DNA from: Phycisphaerae bacterium
GTDB taxonomy: Bacteria; Planctomycetota; Phycisphaerae; UBA1845; PWPN01
Reading direction: 5' to 3'
DNA length: 50,947 bases
Assembly: GCA_030372985.1 (NCBI GenBank)
Contig: JAUCQB010000269.1
Span: forward strand, 1 to 50,947
A program made the translations under genes and the position numbers. Positions 35,492-42,446 of this stretch are shown in pieces; position 1 is the stretch's first letter; each line of letters starts with the position of its first letter. The notes below the pieces were generated by a model. The model was not told the DNA's origin. It saw only the letters and a list, made by a program, of their open reading frames with translations, and searched no databases.

Positions 35492-35702
35492 AGGGTTCAG
35501 GGTTCGGGGTTCAGAGAAGAAAGGATGAAGGATGAAGGATGAGGGATGAAGGACAGACGAAACAGAGCCAATCGGGGCCTGTGGTGGTCGGTTCATGCGG
35601 ATCTGGCGTTCACACAATCGGCTGCGTGGCGTTACCTTGGACTCTGGCGTGTCTCTGATTGGATTCCTCGTTTTCATCCTTCAGCCTTCCGCCTTCATCC
35701 TT
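35492..35702. repeat. Composite dispersed repeat, copy 3
   Basis: It begins GGGTTCAGGGTTCGGGGTTCAG and continues with GAAAGGATGAAGGATGAAGG, an AGCCAATCGGGGC core, and inverted arms CATCCTTCAGCCTTCC and CTTCATCCTT. The order matches copy 1 at 18637-18787. It abuts the stop codon of the DUF58 gene (35703-35705) and spans most of the gap to the BatA-like gene. Confidence 0.8.
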
Positions 35703-36623
35703 CTACCCGGCTCTCTCCACCAGGAACCCTGCCAACGTCTGCAAATACGGAATCGCCGTCGACACCCGCCGATAGTCGCACCCGGCGGCCAGTGCAGATG
35801 TTCGAATACTGGCCACGTGGGCCGCGAATCTCTGCTGATACGTGGTCCGAATATCGGCCGGCGAGCAGTCAACATGCCCCTCGTTCTCCAGCCCGTCGAA
35901 GCGGTATGCCAGCCCTTGCGGCAGACGCTCCTCGTCCGGGTGAATCACGTGGAGAATGATCACTTCCCAGAACTGATGCCGGAACAGCCGCAGCGACGAG
36001 AAGACGGCCTCCAGGTCCTGATCGAGGAAATCGCTCATCAGCATCAGCACCCCGCGGCGAGGCGAGCGTTCGAACAGCTCTCGCAGTCCGTCGGCCATGC
36101 GGGTGGCCGGCTCGGTCACGATCCTCTCGATTCGCTCCTGGATTTGAGCAATGTGCCCCCGAGTGCTGCCCGGTGGGATCATCTCTGCCAGCTTGTCCGT
36201 CAACAGGGCCAGCCCAACCTGGTCCTGCTGCCGGCTGATGACGTGACTGAGCGCGGTGGCCAGGTACTGCACGTACTCCAGTTTCGATCCTCGCATGTCG
36301 CTGCGGCCGCGAGATCCGAACAGCATCGACCCGCTGGCGTCGATGGCCAGCGTACACAACAGGTTCGTCTCGTCTTGGTACAACCGCAGGTAGGCACGCC
36401 CGGTCCGAGCCAGGACCTTCCAGTCCAGGCGGCGCAGATCCTCGCCTTCGACGTATTCGCGAAAATCGACGAACTCACCCGCCCCACCTTGCAGCCGCGA
36501 CTGGTGCCGCCCGCTGTAGACGCCCTCGATCCGGTGCCGCGTGGTGAACCGCATGTGCTCAAGCGAGGCCAGGGCTCGAAGGTCGAGATATCGGCTTCTT
36601 GACTCGGTTGACGGCGCACTCAT
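35703..36623 (-). CDS. DUF58 domain protein
   Basis: This is a 306-residue soluble protein with the DUF58 signature EFVDFREYVEGEDLRRLDWK (50-69). A vWA-like fold follows, starting LCTLAIDASGSM (89-100) with a DASGS motif. DUF58 proteins are constant partners of MoxR AAA+ ATPases. It lies 21 bp after the moxR stop codon with GGGAG 6 bases before the ATG, so the pair is almost certainly co-transcribed. The C-terminus ends exactly at the edge of a dispersed repeat, so the last codons could have been altered by it, although the length is normal for the family. Confidence 0.93.
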   Translation of the reverse strand: MSAPSTESRSRYLDLRALASLEHMRFTTRHRIEGVYSGRHQSRLQGGAGEFVDFREYVEGEDLRRLDWKVLARTGRAYLRLYQDETNLLCTLAIDASGSMLFGSRGRSDMRGSKLEYVQYLATALSHVISRQQDQVGLALLTDKLAEMIPPGSTRGHIAQIQERIERIVTEPATRMADGLRELFERSPRRGVLMLMSDFLDQDLEAVFSSLRLFRHQFWEVIILHVIHPDEERLPQGLAYRFDGLENEGHVDCSPADIRTTYQQRFAAHVASIRTSALAAGCDYRRVSTAIPYLQTLAGFLVERAG

Positions 36624-36644
36624 GGCTGGCTCCCGGCCAAACCG

Positions 36645-37655
36645 TTAGTGGGCAACGGTTTCCAGCAGGTGGTGGATGATCTTCTCCGAGTTCACTCCGT
36701 CACCGACCGCCCGATGGTTCGGGATAATTCGGTGCCGCAGAATCGGCAGGGCCAGTGCCCGGATGTCTTCGACGATCGGTGCGGTACGCCCTTCCAGCAG
36801 CGCACGAGCCTTGGCCGCCCACATCAGATTCTGAGGACCCCGCGGCCCGGCACCCCAGGCGACGTAATCCTTGGCATATTGGTCCGCCCGGGGGTCCCCC
36901 GGCCGGCTCGCGCCGCACAGTCGGACGGAATAGCCGACCACGCTCTTGGGAGCAGGTACTGACAGCACCAGATCGCGCAACTCCAGGAACTCAGCCCGGT
37001 CAAACGCCGCCTCAGGCAAAGGCGGTGTTCCGCCGGTAGTCTTCTCGACGATCTCCTCCTCCTGCTCGGGAGTCGGGTAGTCGATGTGGATTTCCATCAT
37101 GAACCGGTCGAGTTGGGCTTCCGGTAGCGGATAGGTCCCTTCCTGCTCGATCGGGTTCTGTGTGGCCACCACCAGGAACGGCTCGGCCAGCTCATGGGTC
37201 TCACCCCCGACTGTAACATGCTTCTCCGCCATGGATTCCAGCAGAGCGGATTGGGTCTTCGGGGCGGCCCGGTTGATTTCGTCAGCCAGCAGCAGGTTGG
37301 CAAACACCGGCCCCGGCCGGAAGGTCATCCTCGGCTGGCCCGTCTGTTCGTCCCGGCTGAGCAACTCGTAGCCCGTGATGTCCGAGGGCATCAGGTCGGG
37401 CGTGAACTGCACCCGCTTGAATTTCCAGCGAAATGCCGACGCTAAGGCCTTGACCATCAAGGTCTTAGCCAGGCCGGGCACGCCGACCAGCAGGGCATGT
37501 GAGCCGGTCAGGGCGCAAGTCAGCAGCAGGTCAATGGTCACGTCCTGCCCCACGACCACCTGGTGCAGGCTCTCCCGGATCGCCTGGACCCGTTCGGTGA
37601 ATGATTCGACCTTCTCCCGCGCCAAATGCACATCGGTGGTGCTCTGTGAGATCAT
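36645..37655 (-). CDS. MoxR family AAA+ ATPase
   Basis: This 336-residue AAA+ ATPase has Walker A GVPGLAKT (58-65), Walker B LLLADEINRA (121-130), and the family motifs MAEKHVTVGG and VVATQNPIEQEGTYPLPEAQLDRF. MoxR proteins act as chaperones that assemble or activate complexes together with vWA proteins, which are encoded immediately downstream here. The start is placed at 37655 (MISQSTTD). The frame is open further upstream to 37730, but this start gives the usual family length and has AGGGA about 9 bases before it. It is the first gene of the minus-strand envelope operon, so the promoter should lie between 37656 and about 38150. Confidence 0.94.
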   Translation of the reverse strand: MISQSTTDVHLAREKVESFTERVQAIRESLHQVVVGQDVTIDLLLTCALTGSHALLVGVPGLAKTLMVKALASAFRWKFKRVQFTPDLMPSDITGYELLSRDEQTGQPRMTFRPGPVFANLLLADEINRAAPKTQSALLESMAEKHVTVGGETHELAEPFLVVATQNPIEQEGTYPLPEAQLDRFMMEIHIDYPTPEQEEEIVEKTTGGTPPLPEAAFDRAEFLELRDLVLSVPAPKSVVGYSVRLCGASRPGDPRADQYAKDYVAWGAGPRGPQNLMWAAKARALLEGRTAPIVEDIRALALPILRHRIIPNHRAVGDGVNSEKIIHHLLETVAH

Positions 37656-38275
37656 TGTCTTTTCCCTGCTGAATGGATTCTGTTCGAACGCGGGGCCGAA
37701 CCCGGTCCCCGCCCCGTTTTGTGAGGTCAAACCCGAGCACCGCTTCTGCCCGTCCCCCGTTAAAGTGGGTCGAGGAGACCGCTAGTCGCCCGGGGCAGTT
37801 CTCCGCCTCATGTCGGACAAACAGCATACAGCGCCGGAGGCAACTGCTTCCAGTCGCGGAGCCACTCCCGGCCAAGTCGCTTCCCGCCGCGCCAAGGCCC
37901 TATGAACAAAGACCCCCTTACCAGGCAATCGTTACAGTGCGCCGGCCCGATCCAGCGTGGTTCCTTCGAGGCAGAGGCTTCCAGATGCTCTCAGGGACGT
38001 CAGGTTGTCTTACTGCTACTACACATATATACGCGCAAACACCCCAAAAGTTCCCAAAAAGACCAGCCAAGAAGCACGAAATCTGAGGAAGCGGTCCTGT
38101 TTTCGCGACCGGGTGTGCCCAGCTTGGCGGAAACGCAGAGACAACCATAGTGTGGGCCCGGCATCTTGCCGGTCGGGGACCGGCTGGAAGGCCGTCCCAC
38201 ACTGAGAAGGACTCTGTGTTCCCACTTGGCGGTCAAGGCAGCACGCATCGCCGCTGAGCCCTTCCCTTCGGCCCC
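37656..38275. other. Intergenic region upstream of moxR
   Basis: These 620 bp lie between the end of the LRR gene and the start of moxR, both on the minus strand. The region holds a hairpin repeat (38149-38203) and an AT-rich patch with TATATA (38025-38031) that could serve as a minus-strand -10 element. No good -35 at normal spacing was found. I see no coding frame with convincing composition. Confidence 0.6.
38149..38203. repeat. Dispersed hairpin element
   Basis: Terminal AGTGTGGG and CCCACACT arms enclose CCGGCATCTTGCCGGTC and GACCGGCTGGAAGGCCG, forming an imperfect 26-bp stem around a short GGGG loop. The type is a REP-like hairpin often seen between planctomycete genes. It lies about 70 bp past the LRR gene's stop, so it could also act as that operon's transcription end. 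Confidence 0.75.
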
Positions 38276-40240
38276 TCAGCGCGTCTTCCGGATGGCAGCC
38301 CTGTTCATCGGCCTCATGTGCTGCAGATCCCGCCCCGACGTGAACATGGTCAACTTCGGCAGCCGGGCCATCAGCTTCTTGGTTACGTCCTTGCTGAGCG
38401 GATTCGGTGTTATGAAGGTCATCGTCCTCAGATCCGGATTCTGTTGCAGGCTCATCAAGCCCTTTTCGGTCAGGTTCCCGGAGATGGTCAGTAGACTGAG
38501 GCTCTTCATGTTTGCCAGATGGACCAGCCCTGCGTCGGTGATGCCCTCACCTCCGACTCCAAGCCGTCCCATCCTCGTCAGCCCCGCCAGGTGGGCCAAG
38601 CCCTTGTCACTGATCCCACGGAGCCAGTTCATGTGGAGCCACTCCAAGTTCGGCAGCTTGGCCAGGCATGCCAGATCCTCGTCTCGCAGCGCCTCGCCCT
38701 TGCGTGGAGGGCCGAGTGTCAACTCGCGAAGACTGGCCAAGCCCGAGATATCCAGCAAGACCTTGTCCGGTGAGACCTCGTCTATATGCAGGTGCTCCAG
38801 CTTGGCAAGACCGTTGAGTTGGGCGACGCCCCCCGTAGTCAGCTTGGCACCGTAGATCTCCAAACGTTCGAGTGAAGCCAGCTTGCCTATTTCCCCGAGC
38901 CCCTGATTGGTGATCGGGCAGTAGAACAGTGTGAGGTTCTTCAGTTTCCGGCACTTGGCGATGAAAGCCATGCCGGCGTCGGTGACCTGAGGCCCGCCGA
39001 CATGCAGGTACTCGAGGTCAGCCATCTTGCCGACCTGCTCGAGCGCCTCGTCGCCGTAGGTGCAGTTCCCCATGTAGCCGTACTGCAGTCTCCGCAGATG
39101 CGGCTGTGTGGCCAGCAGCTCCACTAGCGCGGGTCGACTGACGCCATCTGCCACTTCCAGCATTTCGAGATTCTTGAGTTTCTGCAGGTGCTCGGCCCCA
39201 ACATCGCCGATCTTGGTGTAGGTGATGTCGAGTTGCCGTAGCGAAGCCATCTTGGCAACGTGGGCCATGCCCAAGTCAGTAACCTTCTCGTTGTGGCACA
39301 GGCTGATCCGCTCGAGATTCGGCAGACTCGACAGATGCGCGAGCCCCTCGTCGCCGATCGTGCTCATCCTGAACGGCCAGAAGGTGCGTAGCGAGCGAAC
39401 TGCCTTCAAGTGAACCATGCCCGCGTCGTCAAACGTCGTGCCCCACAGAACAAGGTAGTGCAGCTTCGGCAGCTTCTTGAGATGAGCGAGGGCGCCGTTG
39501 TCCATCTTCGTTCCGCCGAGGTTGAGTTCCTCCAGTTCGCGAAGGGCCGCCAGCTTGGCCACCCCCTTGTTGGTGACGTTGTTTTGTCTGAAATAGAGCC
39601 GTTTCAATCCCGTGAGCTTCGCGACATGGGTCATGCCGCCGTCATTCGTCAGACGCGGTATGTCCAGACACTCAAGTGATTTCATCTGTTCGATGTGGCG
39701 AAGACCCTGCCCGGTCACGTCGGTCATGGACAGGTTGAGTATCTTCAAGCCCGTCAAATGGGCGATGTGCGGCATGATCGAATCGCCGGCGTTTTGTGTG
39801 TGCAGCAGCCCGCGTTCTTCGCTGGCCTCGTGTGATAAGCCAGTGCCCTCGACGCGGAGTTCATAGAGGTCGTCGGGAGCCAGTTTTGCCAAGGGCGACA
39901 GATCCTTCCACCCCTCGCGTGAAACCATCAGCTTGACGCGCTGCCCGGCCGGGATGGTCACGTCGCCTTGTGCCTCGCCCAGTTGCCTCCATTTGTCGCT
40001 GACGCCGTCTTCGGTCCAATGGTAGAAAGTCGTGATCTCCCGCCGCAGGTTCGCGTCCTGGATCCACACCGTGCCGAGCGAGCGGTCGGTTGGGAAGTGC
40101 AGGACGCGGCTTCCTGCGGATGCGGTCGCCGGCCGGGTCTGCTGGCCGCCAACTGTTCCCGCAGAGAGTGCAACGCTGATGGCCAGAGTCAGCGCGGTGA
40201 TTCCCGCGCGGCACGAACTGAAGACCCTTATTGGATACAT
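38276..40240 (-). CDS. Secreted leucine-rich-repeat protein, paralogue A
   Basis: This is a 654-residue exported protein. The start at 40240 (MYPIRVFSS) is preferred because GGAGG lies 5 bases before it; an upstream ATG at 40285 is less likely. A signal peptide is followed by a roughly 110-residue module starting RVLHFPTDRSLGTVWIQDA and containing GEAQGDVTIPAG and DDLYELRVEG. The rest is about 17-19 leucine-rich repeats of 22-25 residues, such as LTGLKRLYFRQNNVTNKGVAKLAAL. The same module and repeats make up the next upstream gene and the C-terminal half of the BlaR1-like protein. It lacks the protease, so it may be a soluble decoy, partner or substrate of the sensor, which is inference. Confidence 0.87.
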   Translation of the reverse strand: MYPIRVFSSCRAGITALTLAISVALSAGTVGGQQTRPATASAGSRVLHFPTDRSLGTVWIQDANLRREITTFYHWTEDGVSDKWRQLGEAQGDVTIPAGQRVKLMVSREGWKDLSPLAKLAPDDLYELRVEGTGLSHEASEERGLLHTQNAGDSIMPHIAHLTGLKILNLSMTDVTGQGLRHIEQMKSLECLDIPRLTNDGGMTHVAKLTGLKRLYFRQNNVTNKGVAKLAALRELEELNLGGTKMDNGALAHLKKLPKLHYLVLWGTTFDDAGMVHLKAVRSLRTFWPFRMSTIGDEGLAHLSSLPNLERISLCHNEKVTDLGMAHVAKMASLRQLDITYTKIGDVGAEHLQKLKNLEMLEVADGVSRPALVELLATQPHLRRLQYGYMGNCTYGDEALEQVGKMADLEYLHVGGPQVTDAGMAFIAKCRKLKNLTLFYCPITNQGLGEIGKLASLERLEIYGAKLTTGGVAQLNGLAKLEHLHIDEVSPDKVLLDISGLASLRELTLGPPRKGEALRDEDLACLAKLPNLEWLHMNWLRGISDKGLAHLAGLTRMGRLGVGGEGITDAGLVHLANMKSLSLLTISGNLTEKGLMSLQQNPDLRTMTFITPNPLSKDVTKKLMARLPKLTMFTSGRDLQHMRPMNRAAIRKTR

Positions 40241-40289
40241 CAGTACCTCCGTTGGGTTCTTGCTCGCCTCACAATCCCGTCTCATCTTC

Positions 40290-42302
40290 TCACCGCCGCC
40301 GCGAAGTGCCGGCCGCGCCGATTCCTACCCCTCCCCGGCCACCTTTGATCGGCCGCATCTTCTGCAGGTCAGGCCCGTAGCTGAAGAAGCCTAGTTGAGG
40401 CAGGTGCTCTGTCAAATGCTTGACCGTTGCAGCCTTGGGCTGCTTGGGACAGATCAGGAAGAGAACCCCAAGCGCCGGGTTCTGTTCAAGCTGCAGAAGA
40501 CCTTTGTCTGTGAAATCGCCTCTGATGGTCAGGTTGTCGAGGCGCTTCATCTCTGACAGATAAGCCAGCCCCCGGTCCGTGACCTCTTCGCCGCCGATGC
40601 TGATCCGCTCCAGTCGGGTGAGGCCGGCTATGTTGGCCATGCCCGCATCAGTGAAGCTAAGGCCGGCTGCCAGCCATTCAAGCTGCCCGAGGCTTTTTAG
40701 GAAGGCCAGATCGCCGTCTCGAAGCTGTGGGCCCTTGTGTGGCGCCCCCAATGTCAGGTGCCGCAGATTTGTCAGGCCGGAGAGGTCGACAAGGCCCTCG
40801 TCGGGCGTGACGCTCGACACTTCCAGCCACTCCAGTCTGGTCAGGCCGTTGAGCTGCTTGAGACCCGACGTAGTGACTCTTGCCCGGTACATGTACAGAC
40901 GCTCCAGGGTCGAGATCTTCCCCAGTTCCGCCAACCCCTGGTTGGTGATCGGGCAGGCGAAGAGCGAGACATCCTTAAGGCGAGTACAGCGGGTGAGATG
41001 GGCCAATCCGGCGTCGGTTACGGAGGTGCCCGACATCATGAACTTCTCCATCTCGGCCATCTTCCCGACCTGTTCAAGGATCTCGTCGCCGTAGGTGGGA
41101 TTTGACGAGCCGGAGCATCTCAAATTGCGCAGCCGGGGCTTCGTCGCCAAGAGCTCGGCCATTGCCGGGCGGCTGATGCCATCGGGCAGCTCCAGCAGTT
41201 CGAGGTTCCCGAGCCGTTGCAGATGCTCAGCTCCGACGTCGCCTATGCCCGTGAGGCCTATGTCCAACTGGCGCAGCGATCTCATCTTCGCAACGTGAGC
41301 CATGCCGGCGTCGGTGACCTTCCCATTGTCGTACAGGTTGAGCCGTTCGAGATTCGGCAGGCTCGCCAGATGGGCAAGCCCTTCATCGCCAATAGTGCTC
41401 ATGCGGAACGGCCAGAAGATCCGCAGCGAACGGATCTCCTTGACGTGAACCATGCCTGCGTCGGTGAACGTATCGCCCCACACCATGAGGTAGTACAGTT
41501 TCGGGAGCCCGCGGAGATGAACAAGGCCGCCGTCGTCCATTTTCTTGCCGCCGAGTTCGAGTTCCTCCAAGTCACGAAGAGCGGCCAGCTTGGCCAAGCC
41601 CTTATTCGTAACGTTATTGTCCTTGAAGTACAGGCGCTTCAGGCCGGTGAGTTTCGCGACATGGACCATGCCGGCGTCATTCATTCGCCGCGGCACCAAG
41701 AGACACTCCAGTGAGCGGAGCCCTTCGATGTGACGAAGGCCGCTGCCGGTGACCTCGGTCAGTTGCAGCGCGAGGCTCTTCAGGCCCGTCAGATGGGCCA
41801 GATGCGGCATGATCGCGTCGCCGGGACTGGTAGCGCGCAGAAAGCCGTACTCTTCGCTGGCCTCCGGCGACATGCCTGTCCCTTCGAAACCCAAGGCGTA
41901 GAGATCGTCAGCGGCGAGCTTGGCCAGCGGCGTTGGATCCCTCCAACCTTCGCGCGAGACCATCAACTGCACGTGTTTCCCGGCCGGGACGGTTATATCA
42001 CCCCGGGCCTCGCCCAGCTTTTCCCACTGGTCGACAGCGCCGTTTTCGGTCCAGTAGTAGAAGGTCGTGATCTCTCGCGGGAGATTGGCATCCTGAATGA
42101 ACACCGTGCCCAGCGAGCGGTCCTTCGGGAAGTGCAGGATGCGCGCCGGGGCGGCGGACGGAGGACGCACTGTGGCCGGCCGTGTCTTCTGTCCGACGGC
42201 CGTTGCCCCCGCGAATAGGACCAGGCTCACGGCCAGCAGCAGCCCCGTATCCCGCAAGGGCAGAGCCCACCCTGGCAGACTACGATGCGATGTTCGACCC
42301 AT
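40290..42302 (-). CDS. Secreted leucine-rich-repeat protein, paralogue B
   Basis: This is a 670-residue paralogue of the downstream gene. The signal peptide runs to about residue 37 (...LVLFAGATAVGQ). The shared module begins RILHFPKDRSLGTVFIQDA and includes DDLYALGFEGTG. Leucine-rich repeats follow (LTGLKRLYFKDNNVTNKGLA, LASLPNLERLNLYDNGKVTD). Similarity to paralogue A runs almost the whole length, indicating a tandem gene duplication. GGGAGG lies 5 bases before the ATG. It is 49 bp upstream of paralogue A and 144 bp downstream of the BlaR1-LRR gene. A short Gly-rich, Arg-rich tail (GGRGGVGIGAAGTSRRR) closes the protein. Confidence 0.87.
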   Translation of the reverse strand: MGRTSHRSLPGWALPLRDTGLLLAVSLVLFAGATAVGQKTRPATVRPPSAAPARILHFPKDRSLGTVFIQDANLPREITTFYYWTENGAVDQWEKLGEARGDITVPAGKHVQLMVSREGWRDPTPLAKLAADDLYALGFEGTGMSPEASEEYGFLRATSPGDAIMPHLAHLTGLKSLALQLTEVTGSGLRHIEGLRSLECLLVPRRMNDAGMVHVAKLTGLKRLYFKDNNVTNKGLAKLAALRDLEELELGGKKMDDGGLVHLRGLPKLYYLMVWGDTFTDAGMVHVKEIRSLRIFWPFRMSTIGDEGLAHLASLPNLERLNLYDNGKVTDAGMAHVAKMRSLRQLDIGLTGIGDVGAEHLQRLGNLELLELPDGISRPAMAELLATKPRLRNLRCSGSSNPTYGDEILEQVGKMAEMEKFMMSGTSVTDAGLAHLTRCTRLKDVSLFACPITNQGLAELGKISTLERLYMYRARVTTSGLKQLNGLTRLEWLEVSSVTPDEGLVDLSGLTNLRHLTLGAPHKGPQLRDGDLAFLKSLGQLEWLAAGLSFTDAGMANIAGLTRLERISIGGEEVTDRGLAYLSEMKRLDNLTIRGDFTDKGLLQLEQNPALGVLFLICPKQPKAATVKHLTEHLPQLGFFSYGPDLQKMRPIKGGRGGVGIGAAGTSRRR

Positions 42303-42446
42303 CGGAACCTCCCGCGATGACCTCCGCCTCCGCGTCCCTGAGTCTGCCCCGCCCCCCGCGCGCAGAGATACCCCCTACCTGCTCAGATGCTGTAACCTTC
42401 CGGGCGTTACATCTGTTGTTCATGGCAGGATCTGTCCTCGCGGACT

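Noticed and set aside
37656..37730. Upstream start for moxR
   Set aside because: The extension is unlike MoxR N-termini; the start at 37655 gives the usual length.
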